Shown: positions 1 through 10,014, numbered from the stretch's first letter. The stretch: DNA of 64,000 nt from Methanococcus maripaludis (GCF_013760955.1 NZ_JACDUL010000003.1:361264-425263); one strand, 5' to 3'. Made by a program: numbers and translations. Notes: a model not told the origin generated them from the sequence alone.

Positions 1-2
1 TT

Positions 3-308
3 ATTTCCGAAAAGTACACAACAATTGCTCATGCAACCGAAATTATGGATGAAAGAGCAGGTTTTGACGAATTATCGTACGAACACGGTTGTTCACTCGA
101 CTATTTAAGAAAATTTTCAACAATAAGTAAAGAAGATGCTGACACCATGTTTGAACAGCTCACAAATTTAGGGCTAACTGAAAAAATGGCAGTTAAAATT
201 ATAGACTTACTTCCAGAAACAGAAGAAGACCTGAAAATCATATTTTACAGAGTCGATGTTCCTGAAAACAAGGACGACATTTTAGAAGTAGTTAGTAAAT
301 TCAAATAA
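3..308 (+). CDS. rpoF: RNA polymerase subunit F (Rpo4/RpoF), 5' end cut by window
   Basis: The reading frame is open from base 3, the first full codon, so the start lies before the window. The visible 101 residues match the archaeal Rpb4/RpoF family: an IMDERAG-like motif, then ELSYEHGCSLDYLRKF, and a C-terminal HRDC-like helical part with VKIIDLLPETEEDL. RpoF pairs with Rpo7 (RpoE) to form the polymerase stalk, which contacts nascent RNA and helps open promoters. The ATG at 45 is internal; family members begin roughly 10-15 residues before the visible sequence. The family assignment is strong. Confidence 0.9.
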   Translation: MSEKYTTIAHATEIMDERAGFDELSYEHGCSLDYLRKFSTISKEDADTMFEQLTNLGLTEKMAVKIIDLLPETEEDLKIIFYRVDVPENKDDILEVVSKFK

Positions 309-409
309 CGCTTTTCTACCATTTTATTATTGAAACAATTAGTTTTTTATTGAATTAACTCGATATTAAGTAATGTTATTTTAATTTCCAACATTTGATA
401 GGTGTAAGT

Positions 410-994
410 ATGAGAGAGGGGCATGAACAAAATAAACGAGAGTTTGAAGAATACGCATACGTTTTGGACTTCTTAGAATATGGGTACCCTGACGATACTA
501 GGCCACTTCACCAAAAAAAACCGATTGCACAAGCTTTTGGTGAAAAACAGTTTGTAATGATGGAATTAACATTTAAGGATAATCAGGTTGCAGATCTTGC
601 AGAAAAACTCTATATCGGCAAGGGAAAAAGGGAAAAAGTAGAGTTCGTATCAAAAATGTTAAAATACGACCAACTAACCCCTACTGCAAAAACTGAACTT
701 CTTCACGTAATAAAAGAAGCAGTTAAAGCCCAGGAAGAAAGATTCGTTGAATTTTTAAATAATTGTGGGCCACTTACAAACAGAATGCACACATTACAGT
801 TACTTCCAGGAATTGGTAAAACATCAATGTGGAAAGTAATCGAAGAAAGGGAAATAAAAAAATTTGAAAGCTTTAAGGATTTTGAAGATAGAGTTAGGAA
901 AAATATAGTTGATCCACTCGCAAAAAGAATTGAAGAGGAATTAAAAGAACCTCAAAAACATTATATCTTTGTAAAGTGGAAAATTAGCCACTAA
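410..994 (+). CDS. DUF655 family nucleic-acid-binding protein
   Basis: This 194-residue protein matches the archaeal DUF655 family, which is often found beside rpoF and ribosomal genes. An OB-like N-terminal part (residues about 12-90, with YVLDFLEYG) is followed by a helix-hairpin-helix segment (LQLLPGIGKTSMWKVIEERE, residues about 130-150), which suggests RNA or DNA binding. The ATG at 410 is chosen because GGTG at 401-404 sits five bases before it; the in-frame TTG at 395 lies upstream of that site. The function is unknown in detail; a ribosome or tRNA-related role is inference from its neighbours. Confidence 0.85.
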   Translation: MREGHEQNKREFEEYAYVLDFLEYGYPDDTRPLHQKKPIAQAFGEKQFVMMELTFKDNQVADLAEKLYIGKGKREKVEFVSKMLKYDQLTPTAKTELLHVIKEAVKAQEERFVEFLNNCGPLTNRMHTLQLLPGIGKTSMWKVIEEREIKKFESFKDFEDRVRKNIVDPLAKRIEEELKEPQKHYIFVKWKISH

Positions 995-1013
995 TCTCTT
1001 TTTTGGTGTTATT

Positions 1014-2081
1014 TTGAAAATATTACTTCCTTCAATATACTATCCATTTATTGGTGGAATTTCAATCCACGTTGAAAATTTAATAAAAAATTTAAACAAA
1101 ATTGACTCTTTTGAATTTCATATTTTAAACTACAATTTTGATGTCACCATTGAAAATTCTTTTGAAAATGTTACAGTCCATAAAATTCCGTACTTTTCAA
1201 AATTAAGGGGCCCAAGCTACATTTTAAATGGATATAAACTCGGAAAAAAAATAATTAAGAATGAAAAAATAGATTTAATCCACAGCCACTATGCAGCACC
1301 ACAGGGTTTTTTAGGGGCAGTTTTAGGAAAAAAATGCAATATTCCAACAGTTTTGACACTTCATGGAAGCGATGTATTGAATCTCTCAAAAAACACTTTT
1401 GGAAAATATTTTTTTGAATATGCACTTAACAATTCCGAAAAAATAATATGTGTTAGCGAATTTTTAAAAACTAATTTAAAAACAAATTTTAATATTGATT
1501 CGAACGTTATATACAACGGATTTGATGAAGAATTATTTAATCCTTCGAATAATGATTGCGATTACGGATTATTTGTCGGATCCCTTGTTGAACAGAAGGG
1601 AATCTTTTATTTTTTAGAAAGTATCAAAAATATCGATTTTACGTTTAAAATTATTGGTAATGGTCCATTATATAATAAAATATTGGATTTTATAAAATTA
1701 AACGAAATTAAAAACGTTGAATTACTTGGACCAAAAACACAAGCCGAAGTTTCAGAGTATTTAAAAAATTGCAGCTTTTTAATACTTCCCTCAGTTTCAG
1801 AAGGACTTGGAATGAGCATTATCGAAGCCATGGCCTGTAAAAAGGCAGTTATTGGAACTGATGTTGGAGGGATTCCTGAACTAATAAAAGATGGAATAAA
1901 TGGATACATTGTTTATCCAAAAGATACAAAAGTGCTTGAAGACAGAATAAACATGCTTGTTTATAATAAAAATTTAAGAAAATCTCTCGGAGAAGAAGGT
2001 TTGAACTATTCAAAAAACTTTTCTTGGAGATATTCTGCAAAAAAAACCTATGAAATATATAATTCATTATTAACGGAATAA
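1014..2081 (+). CDS. glycosyltransferase family 4 (GT-B, group 1)
   Basis: A GT-B fold glycosyltransferase of 355 residues. The N-terminal domain has a glycine-rich GGISIHVENL loop near residue 14 and IDLIHSHYAAPQG. The C-terminal Glycos_transf_1 domain has VGSLVEQKG, and an E-x7-E-type segment SEGLGMSIIEAMACKKAVIGTDVGG near residues 262-287, where family members bind the sugar nucleotide. It starts at TTG 1014, five bases after GGTG at 1005-1008. The sugar and acceptor cannot be read from sequence. It may act in surface glycan or lipid glycosylation. It is followed 15 bp later by the siroheme-type dehydrogenase gene. Confidence 0.88.
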   Translation: MKILLPSIYYPFIGGISIHVENLIKNLNKIDSFEFHILNYNFDVTIENSFENVTVHKIPYFSKLRGPSYILNGYKLGKKIIKNEKIDLIHSHYAAPQGFLGAVLGKKCNIPTVLTLHGSDVLNLSKNTFGKYFFEYALNNSEKIICVSEFLKTNLKTNFNIDSNVIYNGFDEELFNPSNNDCDYGLFVGSLVEQKGIFYFLESIKNIDFTFKIIGNGPLYNKILDFIKLNEIKNVELLGPKTQAEVSEYLKNCSFLILPSVSEGLGMSIIEAMACKKAVIGTDVGGIPELIKDGINGYIVYPKDTKVLEDRINMLVYNKNLRKSLGEEGLNYSKNFSWRYSAKKTYEIYNSLLTE

Positions 2082-2095
2082 TTGCTTGTGAAAAT

Positions 2096-2701
2096 ATGAT
2101 TCCTGTTTTTTTAGAGTTGAAAGGATTTAATGTTTTAATTTTTGGATTTGGGAATGTTGGAAAAAGAAGATTTGAAAAATTCTTGGATAGTTGTGCAAAA
2201 ATTACCGTTTATTCCAAAAGCATTGCGAAAAAGGATATCTCAAAATACGAAAATGCGAGATTTTTTGAATGCGATGTAAGTAATTTAAGTGATGAAGAAC
2301 TATATTCAATAATAAAAAATCACGATATTATAATAACCGCGATCGACGAAAAAAACAATAAAAGGATTGTTTCAATTGCAAAAAGCATAAATAAATTCAT
2401 AAACTCTTCAACTTTTGAAAAGGAATCAAATTTAATAGTTCCTGCATATTGCAGTGTTGATGGTGTTTCATTTGCAGTATACACTGGTGGAAAAAGCCCG
2501 ATAGTTGCAAGAGAAATTCGCAAAAATGTTGAAGAATATTTAAAAAATTCTGAATTTGAAATCAGTTTTCAAAACAAACTCCGTGATTTTTTGAAAAATG
2601 AGATTGAAGATCAGAATGAAAGAAAAAAGGTTCTTGAAAACGTTTTTAGCGATGAAAAATTTAAAAAAGAACTTTTAGAACTTATTGAAAAACATAGGTG
2701 A
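2096..2701 (+). CDS. precorrin-2 dehydrogenase / sirohydrochlorin ferrochelatase-like (CysG N-domain/Met8 family)
   Basis: A 201-residue stand-alone version of the CysGB/Met8 NAD-binding domain. The Rossmann motif [14 protein letters not shown] (residues about 15-28) is followed by [17 protein letters not shown] and a C-terminal helical region. The family oxidises precorrin-2 to sirohydrochlorin, the precursor of siroheme, cobalamin and coenzyme F430. It lies directly before hemA, the first committed enzyme of tetrapyrrole synthesis, with only 4 bp between them, so co-transcription is likely. [16 protein letters not shown] is the typical Met8-type segment. Confidence 0.85.
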   Translation: MIPVFLELKGFNVLIFGFGNVGKRRFEKFLDSCAKITVYSKSIAKKDISKYENARFFECDVSNLSDEELYSIIKNHDIIITAIDEKNNKRIVSIAKSINKFINSSTFEKESNLIVPAYCSVDGVSFAVYTGGKSPIVAREIRKNVEEYLKNSEFEISFQNKLRDFLKNEIEDQNERKKVLENVFSDEKFKKELLELIEKHR

Positions 2702-2705
2702 ATCT

Positions 2706-3854
2706 ATGTTGGTTGTTAAAGCAGATTACAAAAAATATCCGATACCAGTTCTTGAAAAGATGCGAATTGACGAGGATGAATTTTATAAAAAATACGAGGC
2801 TTGCGTTGTAGTCCAAACCTGCAACAGGATTGAAGCGTATTTTGATACGGAAGTAAACTCAAACGTTGATGACATTTTAAAAGATTTTCAAGGGTTTGAC
2901 ATTTTAAAAGGAAAAAATGCAACATTTCATTTTTTAAAAGTGTCCTGTGGAATGGACTCGATGATACTTGGAGAAAACCAGATTTTAGGCCAAATAAAAA
3001 CAAGTTTTCAAAAAGCACGTGAATTTAAAAAAACGAGCCGATATTTAGACAGTCTCTTCTTAAAAGCAATCCACGTCGGACAGCGTGCACGAACAGAAAC
3101 TAAAATTAACGAAGGCGGAGTTTCAATTGGAAGTGCGGCAGTCGAACTTGCGGAAAAAAACTTCGGACTTACAAACAGGAATGTTTTACTAATCGGTGCG
3201 GGAGAAATTGGAACATTGGTTGCAAAAGCACTTGTAGAAAAGCATATTAAAGCCGTTATCGTTGCAAACCGAACTTACGAAAGAGCTGAAACGCTTGCAA
3301 AAGAATTAAAAGGAATGGCTGTTCATTTTGATAAATTAAGGGAAGCAGTTAATTTCAGTGATGTTATAATATGTGCTACATCATCACCCCATTACATATT
3401 GGAAAAAGAAGATTTAATTGACGTGGGAAATAAAATAATAATCGATATAGCAAATCCAAGAGACGTTGACGATTCGGTGCGGGAACTTGAAAATATTGAA
3501 CTGTATACTATTGACGATTTAAGAAATATATCTGATAAAAATCTGCAAAGAAGAATTGAAGAGATACCGACTGTTGAAAAAATTATTGAAGAAGAATACG
3601 ATGTTCTTATGAAACAGATTGAAAAAATCAATGTTGAAGAAGTTTTAAAGGAGTTTAATACATACATTGAAGAAATTAGGGTAAAAGAGCTTGAAAAAGC
3701 GATTAAACTTTCCAAAAGTAAAGATCCTGAAGAAATCATGGAAAATTTCTCAAAAGCTTTTGCAAAACGAATAACTCATGATTTTGTATCCTACTCATTG
3801 AATACTTCAAAAGAAGACCTTATGAACTCGGCATGGTGGAAAAATGGAAAATAA
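2706..3854 (+). CDS. hemA: glutamyl-tRNA reductase
   Basis: Reduces glutamyl-tRNA(Glu) to glutamate-1-semialdehyde, the first step of the C5 pathway to 5-aminolevulinate, using NADPH. The catalytic cysteine is C39 in VVQTCNRIE. The substrate domain continues through [19 protein letters not shown]. The NADPH domain has LLIGAGEIG near residue 162 and [10 protein letters not shown]-terminal dimerisation domain follows. The ATG at 2706 is chosen because GGTG at 2697-2700 precedes it by five bases; the in-frame TTG at 2685 lies before that site. It forms a pair with the precorrin-2 dehydrogenase, and its end overlaps the start of hmgA by 11 bp. Confidence 0.95.
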   Translation: MLVVKADYKKYPIPVLEKMRIDEDEFYKKYEACVVVQTCNRIEAYFDTEVNSNVDDILKDFQGFDILKGKNATFHFLKVSCGMDSMILGENQILGQIKTSFQKAREFKKTSRYLDSLFLKAIHVGQRARTETKINEGGVSIGSAAVELAEKNFGLTNRNVLLIGAGEIGTLVAKALVEKHIKAVIVANRTYERAETLAKELKGMAVHFDKLREAVNFSDVIICATSSPHYILEKEDLIDVGNKIIIDIANPRDVDDSVRELENIELYTIDDLRNISDKNLQRRIEEIPTVEKIIEEEYDVLMKQIEKINVEEVLKEFNTYIEEIRVKELEKAIKLSKSKDPEEIMENFSKAFAKRITHDFVSYSLNTSKEDLMNSAWWKNGK

Positions 3855-5070
3855 CGTGAATATTGAAGAAATCGTTGAAAAACTGATTAAAAAAGAAATA
3901 AAAGTTTACCAGCTTGATTCAGAATTTGGAGAACGAAATGCAGTTACTGCAAGACGAAAATACCTTGAAAAGCTATCAAACGTTGAAACAAGACATATTC
4001 AGGAATACACTCTTGATGAAAAACTTGCGATGCAGAAAAACATTGAAAACATGATTGGTGCAATTCAAATTCCACTCGGATTTGCGGGACCAATTTCAAT
4101 TAATGGAAAGTATGCACAAGGTGAGTTTAACGTGCCTTTCGCGACTACGGAAGGTGCTCTCGTTGCGTCTATTAACAGAGGTTGCAGTATTATCACAAAA
4201 TGTGGTGGTGCAACTGTACGCGTGATTGACGACAAGATGACCCGTGCACCAATAATTAAAACGAACTCTATAGTCGATGCTTTGAAATTAAAAGAGTGGA
4301 TATTAGACAACTTCACGAAGATAAAAGAAGTCGCTGAATCTACAACAAGACATGGAAAACTAATTCAAATATCCCCAATTTTAATAGTTGGAAGAAATGT
4401 ATATCCAAGATTTACATTTAAAACAGGAGATGCGATGGGGATGAACATGGTTACTATTGCAACTGAAAAAGCCTGTTCATTTATCGAATCGGAACTTAAA
4501 AAAGAAGGAATAATTGTGGATACTGTTGCATTGAGCGGTAATGTGTGTACTGATAAAAAACCGGCTGCAATAAATTTGATTGAAGGAAGGGGAAAAAGTG
4601 TTGTTGCAGAAGTATTTTTAAAAGAAGAATACGTTGAAAAATATTTAAAAACTACCTCAAAAGCGATTGAACAGGTGAATACTTACAAAAATTTGATTGG
4701 TTCAGCAATAAGTTCCTCTTTAGGCTTTAACGCGCAGTATGCAAATATTGTTGGAGCCCTATTTTTAGCGACAGGACAGGACGAAGCACACATCGTTGAA
4801 GGCAGTATGGGAATCACAACTGCAGAATGTACTGGCGACGGACTTTATTTCTCAGTTACGCTTCCAGATTTACCTGTAGCCACGATTGGTGGCGGAACAA
4901 GAGTTGAAACCCAGCGAGAATGTCTCGAAATAATTGGATGCGCGGGTGCTGAAAAGGCAGTTAAATTTGCAGAAATTGCAGGAGCTGTTGTTTTAGCAGG
5001 TGAATTATCACTTATTGGCGCCCTTGCTGCAGGACATCTTGCAAAAGCGCATTCTGAACTTGGAAGATAA
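3844..5070 (+). CDS. hmgA: HMG-CoA reductase (class I, NADPH)
   Basis: Makes mevalonate from HMG-CoA, the entry to isoprenoid ether-lipid synthesis. The 408-residue length fits the archaeal soluble class I enzyme with no membrane anchor. Visible motifs are the [16 protein letters not shown] substrate site (about residues 60-75), [13 protein letters not shown], the [13 protein letters not shown]-site motif, [12 protein letters not shown] and the C-terminal [12 protein letters not shown], which carries the catalytic histidine. The start overlaps hemA and uses the GGTGG at 3835-3839 inside hemA. Two other mevalonate and isoprenoid genes, idsA and fni, are elsewhere in the window. Confidence 0.95.
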   Translation: MENNVNIEEIVEKLIKKEIKVYQLDSEFGERNAVTARRKYLEKLSNVETRHIQEYTLDEKLAMQKNIENMIGAIQIPLGFAGPISINGKYAQGEFNVPFATTEGALVASINRGCSIITKCGGATVRVIDDKMTRAPIIKTNSIVDALKLKEWILDNFTKIKEVAESTTRHGKLIQISPILIVGRNVYPRFTFKTGDAMGMNMVTIATEKACSFIESELKKEGIIVDTVALSGNVCTDKKPAAINLIEGRGKSVVAEVFLKEEYVEKYLKTTSKAIEQVNTYKNLIGSAISSSLGFNAQYANIVGALFLATGQDEAHIVEGSMGITTAECTGDGLYFSVTLPDLPVATIGGGTRVETQRECLEIIGCAGAEKAVKFAEIAGAVVLAGELSLIGALAAGHLAKAHSELGR

Positions 5071-5203
5071 TTTTTCACTTTTAAAAACTTTTTTTGAATT
5101 TTTAAAGAACAGACCTTTTCACGAATTAAAAAACATTTAAATCATTTATTTTATATACCAATTTTAAGATAATATATGATAATTAATTATGAAAAGTGGA
5201 ACT

Positions 5204-5626
5204 ATGGAATCGTTTTTGACAGAAATTCAAATAAATGTGCTAAACCTCAGAAAACGAGGGCACACACAAGATGAGATTGCCAACATTATGGGGACAAGTA
5301 GGGCGAACATCAGTATGATCGAAAAAAGAGCTCGTGAAAATATTGAAAAGGCGCGAAATACATTGAGTATTTACAACGATATAATCGCACCTTCTAAAAT
5401 TAAGATAGATAAGGGTACAGACGTATTTAATATTCCAAAGATTATTTTTTCTAAGTCAGATCAGGACGAAATACACGTAAACTACTCCTCACTTCAAATC
5501 ATGGAGTTTGTAAACCAGAATGCTCAAAGGTACATTAAAAACAGAATGGTAGTGGAGCCATTTATTGTAACCATACTTCAAAACGGAGATATATTCGTTC
5601 ACGATTATGAAGAAAGTGAGCAATAA
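5204..5626 (+). CDS. tfx: Tfx family DNA-binding transcriptional regulator
   Basis: A 140-residue protein with an N-terminal sigma-70 region-4-like HTH ([20 protein letters not shown], then [19 protein letters not shown]) and a C-terminal domain typical of Tfx. The Methanothermobacter homologue binds downstream of the fmdECB promoter and is thought to act as an activator. The ATG at 5204 aligns with the start I remember for that protein and has GTGGA just before it; an ATG at 5189 is an alternative. A TATA box (TTTATATACC) lies at about 5149-5158, giving a short leader. Its targets here are unknown. Confidence 0.85.
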   Translation: MESFLTEIQINVLNLRKRGHTQDEIANIMGTSRANISMIEKRARENIEKARNTLSIYNDIIAPSKIKIDKGTDVFNIPKIIFSKSDQDEIHVNYSSLQIMEFVNQNAQRYIKNRMVVEPFIVTILQNGDIFVHDYEESEQ

Positions 5627-5643
5627 GTAAAAAAAGAGATATA

Positions 5644-6690
5644 ATGAAGATCATTCAAGAGATACCTGAAAAAAATATAATAAAACTAATTCCAGAAAAT
5701 TTAGATGATTTATGGCATTTATCAAACATAATACAGCCATATAATGCAATTTATGCAGTTACTGAACGTAGAACTGAGGATAAAGGGGACAAACTACGTG
5801 CAGATAGAGGAACTAAGAGAAAGGTTTTTTTAGGAATAAAAGCTGAAAAAATTAATTTCCATGAAGATTTCAATAGACTTCGGGTAAGCGGAAAAATTAT
5901 TCATGCTCCAGAGGACATCCCGATTGGTTCATACCACACAATCGATATTGAACCTCTTTTACAGGTTTCAGTTCAAAAGAACTGGAAAAAATGGGATCTT
6001 GCAAGATTAAAAGATGCAGAAGACTCTTCCAAAAAGCCAAAAGTAGTAGTCGTTATTATGGATGATAGCGAAGCGGATATATTTTTAGTTCGTGAATTTG
6101 GAATTAAAGAACTTGCAAGTATTAAATCGGGCGTTTCTAAAAAATTAGATTATAAACAGAACGAACAGGCCAAATTTAGCTACTATTCTGATATTATCAA
6201 TTCAATTTCAGAATTTGAAGGAAAAATACTCTTTGCAGGCCCAGGATTTGGAAAAAACAATATTCAAAACTACATTTCTGAAAAGCATAAAGATCTGGCT
6301 CCAAACGTGGTCGTGGAATCCGCAAACCATACTGGAAAATCAGGGCTTTCTGAAATATTGAAATCAGGAATTATCGATAAAATTTACGGAGAAGCAAGAA
6401 TCAGCAAGGAAACACAAATTATAGAAAAATTACTCGAAGAAATTTCTAAAAAAGGTCTTGCAGCTTACGGAATTGAAAGTGTAAACAATGCAATGAATTA
6501 CTCTGCAATCGACACCCTTTTACTAACTGATGAATATTTGAGAAGAAATAGGCGAACTATCGAAGAATTAATGAACAGTGTTGAAAATATCAATGGAAGC
6601 ATACTTATCATTTCAACAGAACACGATGCAGGAAAACAGTTGAAAGCGCTCGGTGGAATTTCGGCACTGTTGCGGTTTCCAATAGAATAG
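5644..6690 (+). CDS. pelA: mRNA surveillance protein pelota
   Basis: The 348-residue archaeal Pelota/Dom34 homologue of eRF1 rescues stalled ribosomes together with aEF1A or ABCE1. An N-terminal Sm-like domain (with KLIPENLDDLWHLSNII and VTERRTEDKGDKLRAD, residues about 17-60) is followed by the eRF1_2-like central domain (VVVVIMDDSEADIFLVREFG) and the eRF1_3 domain (LLTDEYLRR, ILIISTEHDAGKQLKALGGI). It lacks the GGQ peptide-hydrolysis motif, as expected for pelota. It sits 17 bp after tfx and its stop abuts the next gene's Shine-Dalgarno. Confidence 0.95.
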   Translation: MKIIQEIPEKNIIKLIPENLDDLWHLSNIIQPYNAIYAVTERRTEDKGDKLRADRGTKRKVFLGIKAEKINFHEDFNRLRVSGKIIHAPEDIPIGSYHTIDIEPLLQVSVQKNWKKWDLARLKDAEDSSKKPKVVVVIMDDSEADIFLVREFGIKELASIKSGVSKKLDYKQNEQAKFSYYSDIINSISEFEGKILFAGPGFGKNNIQNYISEKHKDLAPNVVVESANHTGKSGLSEILKSGIIDKIYGEARISKETQIIEKLLEEISKKGLAAYGIESVNNAMNYSAIDTLLLTDEYLRRNRRTIEELMNSVENINGSILIISTEHDAGKQLKALGGISALLRFPIE

Positions 6691-6698
6691 GTGATATT

Positions 6699-7439
6699 TT
6701 GAGTGATACTAAATGGGAAATAGGAATTGCAGTAACTTTGGTTGCACTATCTACTGTTCTTTACTACATTCATTTTTTAATATTCCACGATATCCACCAT
6801 ATCTCGATATATCTTTTGGGCGATATCGCATTTACCCCAATAGAAGTCCTTCTTGTAACTTTGATTCTTCACAGGTTGCTCGAACACAGGGATAAAAAAC
6901 AGACTCTTGAAAAATTAAATATGGTTATAGGTTCGTTCTTTTCGAGCGTTGGAGAAGAATTATTGACATATTTTTCGGATAATGACCCGAATTTAGAAGA
7001 AATTCGAAAAAATTTACTGGTAACTAACAACTGGGACGAGAAAAAATTCAAAAACGCCCATAAAACTTTAAAAACTTATAAATACAGTATAAAAATAACA
7101 CCTGATAATATCAAGGAATTAAAAGAGTTTTTAAACAGTGAATCCCAATTTATACTCCGATTAATGGAAAATCCTGCACTTTTAGAACATGAAAAATTTA
7201 CAGGACTTTTGAGGGCAATTTCACACATTTCTGAAGAACTCATGAAAAGAAAAGATATTGATAATTTACCGCAATCAGACATCGAACACATTTCCGGAGA
7301 CATTGTAAGGGCATACGAGAGACTCGTGTCAGAATGGTTAGATTACATGATGTACTTAAAAAACAACTATCCATATTTATTTTCTCTTGCAATGCGGTCA
7401 AATCCATTCGATTTAACGTCAGAAATAATTGTAAAATAA
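6699..7439 (+). CDS. membrane protein of unknown function with cytoplasmic helical domain
   Basis: I do not recognise the family. The first 65 residues hold two hydrophobic segments (about 8-29 and 38-62), with histidine-rich loop residues (FHDIHH) between them. The remaining roughly 180 residues are charged and helical (KQTLEKLNMVIGSFFSSVGEELL, later ISHISEELMKRKDIDN) and presumably cytoplasmic. It starts at TTG 6699, five bases after GGTG at 6690-6693, which overlaps the pelA stop. Close spacing suggests translation with pelA, but no functional link is known. It has no in-frame TGA and so is not a selenoprotein. Confidence 0.7.
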   Translation: MSDTKWEIGIAVTLVALSTVLYYIHFLIFHDIHHISIYLLGDIAFTPIEVLLVTLILHRLLEHRDKKQTLEKLNMVIGSFFSSVGEELLTYFSDNDPNLEEIRKNLLVTNNWDEKKFKNAHKTLKTYKYSIKITPDNIKELKEFLNSESQFILRLMENPALLEHEKFTGLLRAISHISEELMKRKDIDNLPQSDIEHISGDIVRAYERLVSEWLDYMMYLKNNYPYLFSLAMRSNPFDLTSEIIVK

Positions 7440-7444
7440 AATTA

Positions 7445-7640
7445 TCTTGGAAAAGTACATGGGTGGTGTCCATGTACTTAAAAGCGCCTATCTGATAGAT
7501 TTGTAGGTAAAATATTTAATAGAGTGTCTTGGTGCCAATACGAAGTACGGCATAGTTGAGAGCATATTTCGAACACTGTTAACAAAAAATGTAACAGTAT
7601 TTAGCTTACCCTTACGATAAGCAACAAAAATACCTTTTTT
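7445..7640. ncRNA. candidate structured non-coding RNA, hairpin-rich
   Basis: The 382 bp between 7440 and 7821 has no credible ORF, yet the first 180 bp contain consecutive hairpins. AAGTACATGG (7453-7462) pairs perfectly with 7470-7479. CCTA (7487-7490) pairs with TAGG (7504-7507). TGCC+TAC (7533-7541) pairs with GTA+GGCA (7545-7552) around a GAA loop. ACTGTTA (7575-7581) pairs with 7592-7598. GCTTA (7604-7608) pairs with TAAGC (7618-7622). On the minus strand a TATA-like CATATATAC (7642-7651) would start RNA near 7620, and the 10-bp hairpin followed by TTTT would end it. On the plus strand the run T7 (7635-7641) could end it. The strand is unresolved. I match it to no known family. Confidence 0.45.
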
Positions 7641-7759
7641 TAGTATATATGGTTTTTGCTAGGACTTTTTGTTTACATCAATACCCATATAATGAGAATA
7701 TTACATTTAAACTCATTTTTTATATTTTTTTATTACTACCTACATAAGCACATACATAA

Positions 7760-7775
7760 AAATATTATATATTCT
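7760..7775 (+). promoter_or_regulatory. probable TATA element of the chemoreceptor gene
   Basis: An AATATTATATATTC stretch about 50-60 bp before the mcp ATG is a plausible BRE/TATA site. It would place the transcript start near 7795-7800 and leave a short leader carrying GGTG at 7814-7817. This suggests the hairpin-rich stretch upstream is not part of the mcp mRNA. Confidence 0.4.
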
Positions 7776-7821
7776 CCCCGATTAAAAAACACTATTCCCA
7801 CAATATCCAATAGGTGCTAAA

Positions 7822-10014
7822 ATGAAATTGAGTACTAAAAAATTAAGTACTAAGCTACTTTTTTACTCGATATTAACTGTATTGATTCCCATACTAATTT
7901 TGGGCGTTATATCAACAAATACTGTAAAAGACAGCATGGAAGTACAGGGCCAAGATGCGATAGAAAAAGATCTTGGAATCTCTGAAGCAATGTTTGAAGA
8001 ACATATTGAAAAATTAGAACTTTTTACTGAATATAACTCAAAAGATAGTGAAATTATTGATGATATTGAAGAAAAAAATTCTTATGAACTATCTAGAATT
8101 GCAAATATTGTTGATGAATCTGCAGGAGCAGATTTTGTCGGATTTACAGATTCCGATGGAACTATTATTGGATCTAACATTAATTCAGATGTTTCCGTTA
8201 GTTCTCTTGTTAAAAAAATTTCCGGATCTGGAAATACATATTCTATTGAAAAAATATCTACCGAAATGACAGAAAAAATTTCAAGTGGCAAGATATCTAG
8301 CGTTGAAGGTGCTCTTGCAATTGTTGTTTCTTCACCAGTTTACGATGGAAATAACGTTGTAGGATACATCGTGTCAATTGATGTACTAAATAATGATTAC
8401 ACTATAGTTGATAGCATTAAAAAAGCTACAGGAGATGTTGCAACGATTTCCCTTGGAAAATACAGAATATCCACAAACCTAGAAAATAATGGTCAAAGGG
8501 TTGTTGGAACTGCAATTTCTGACGAAATATATAATGAAGTAGTTAATCAAAAACAGGACTACTATGCTAGAACTGATGTTTTAGGAACGCCTTACCTTTG
8601 TGGATATGCTCCACTTTACGACTGCCAGGGTAATGCCGTTGGTATGGTATTTACCGGAACTCCTGCAGCTCCTTTTGATGACGTAGTATCCAAAATACTT
8701 TCAACGATCATTTTGATTGGTTTAGTAGGTCTAATAATTGCAATAATTATCACATTATTCAGCAATAAAAAAATTACAACACCGGTTGATGAACTTAAAA
8801 AAGGTGCAGAAATTTTCGGTAAAGGAAATTACGATCACGTCGTAAGTGTTAAAACTGGCGATGAATTAGAAGAATTGGCTAATTCATTTAATAACATGGC
8901 TAAAAGTATTAAAGAAGTCAATGAACTGATGGATCAAGACAAAAAAGAACTGGCGGTTACCATTAAGGACGTAGCTGACACGATGACTGCTGTTGCAGCT
9001 GGGGACTTCACCGCAAGAGCTGATGAAAATAGGAAAAAAAATAGATTACAAAAGGCGATTAACACTGCAGTTTCAAATGTTGCAGGCTTAATCAAAGAAT
9101 TACGTGAAGAAGTTGATTTGTTAAATATCCAAGTTCAAAAAGTTGAAGATGAACTTAAAAGTGCAGAGGAAACTGCGACACAAGTAACAGAAGCTGCGAC
9201 ACAAGTTGCAGAAGCTTCAAGTGACCAGTCTGCAAAATTACAGGAAGCTTCAGACCAGCTTGAAACCACATATGAAGTTGCAAAAGAAGTATATGGTGCA
9301 GCAGAGGAAACTGTTAAGGCTGCAGAAGAAATCGGAGAAAACTCCGAAATGGGAGTTAAAAAGGTTGAAAATGCAATTTCAAGAATGCAAGGAATTACAA
9401 ATGTAATTGATAATTTAGGAAAATCAATCCAAGAACTCGGTGAAGACGGTAAAAAAATTAACGAAGTTACCGATTTAATTAAAGACATTGCTGAACAGAC
9501 CGGACTATTGGCATTGAACGCTTCAATTGAGGCTGCTCGTGCAGGAGATGCTGGAAAAGGGTTCGCAGTTGTTGCAAGCGAAATTAAAGCTCTTGCAGAA
9601 GAAATTAAAAAATCTGTTGAAAATATTAACCACACGATTAGTGGAGTCCACAAGCGAATCGGAGAAACGATGGACCTCGGATTAAAAGGAAAAGACGAAG
9701 TCGATAAAGGAGTAATTGCAATTGATGAAGTAAATGATGCTCTTTTAAGAATTAAAGAAAGTGTGGATGCCGCAGGCGCAAAAATAAATGGAATTAAAAA
9801 AGGTGCACAGAGTGCTGCAGACAATACCGAAGGCGCTTTGAAAAATGCGCAAGACATTGCATCAATTTCAGAAGAGTTTACTGCAACAGCAGAAGAAGTT
9901 ACTGCGTCAACCGAGGAATTAAACTCAATTATTGAGGAAATCAGAGGGGTTGCAGAAGAAGTAACTCAGGTAGCTGAAAGAGTAACTAAAAAATCAAGTC
10001 AGTTTAAAATTTAA
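7822..10014 (+). CDS. methyl-accepting chemotaxis protein (Cache-HAMP-MCP signal)
   Basis: A 730-residue transmembrane chemoreceptor. TM1 is at about residues 12-32. An extracytoplasmic Cache-like sensor domain spans about 33-288 (GADFVGFTDSDGTIIGSN, VVSSPVYDGNNVVGYIVSID). TM2 is at about 292-315. HAMP follows (TTPVDELKKGAEIFGKGNYD), then a long coiled coil. The signalling hairpin tip IAEQTGLLALNASIEAARAG is near residue 555. Alanine- and glutamate-rich heptads flank the tip and resemble methylation helices. It would send ligand signals through CheW/CheA to the archaellum. The ligand is unknown; no other che gene is in the window. Confidence 0.93.
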   Translation: MKLSTKKLSTKLLFYSILTVLIPILILGVISTNTVKDSMEVQGQDAIEKDLGISEAMFEEHIEKLELFTEYNSKDSEIIDDIEEKNSYELSRIANIVDESAGADFVGFTDSDGTIIGSNINSDVSVSSLVKKISGSGNTYSIEKISTEMTEKISSGKISSVEGALAIVVSSPVYDGNNVVGYIVSIDVLNNDYTIVDSIKKATGDVATISLGKYRISTNLENNGQRVVGTAISDEIYNEVVNQKQDYYARTDVLGTPYLCGYAPLYDCQGNAVGMVFTGTPAAPFDDVVSKILSTIILIGLVGLIIAIIITLFSNKKITTPVDELKKGAEIFGKGNYDHVVSVKTGDELEELANSFNNMAKSIKEVNELMDQDKKELAVTIKDVADTMTAVAAGDFTARADENRKKNRLQKAINTAVSNVAGLIKELREEVDLLNIQVQKVEDELKSAEETATQVTEAATQVAEASSDQSAKLQEASDQLETTYEVAKEVYGAAEETVKAAEEIGENSEMGVKKVENAISRMQGITNVIDNLGKSIQELGEDGKKINEVTDLIKDIAEQTGLLALNASIEAARAGDAGKGFAVVASEIKALAEEIKKSVENINHTISGVHKRIGETMDLGLKGKDEVDKGVIAIDEVNDALLRIKESVDAAGAKINGIKKGAQSAADNTEGALKNAQDIASISEEFTATAEEVTASTEELNSIIEEIRGVAEEVTQVAERVTKKSSQFKI

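Noticed and set aside
7445..7640. RNase P RNA or SECIS element in the hairpin region
   Set aside because: The conserved RNase P segments and the GAA/A internal loop of archaeal SECIS were not found, and the gene upstream has no in-frame TGA.
9135..9857. 240-codon open frame on the minus strand opposite the chemoreceptor gene
   Set aside because: It is low-complexity (serine, isoleucine and alanine rich) and lies wholly within the repetitive coiled-coil coding part of the mcp gene. It has no Shine-Dalgarno and looks like a reverse shadow of heptad codons.
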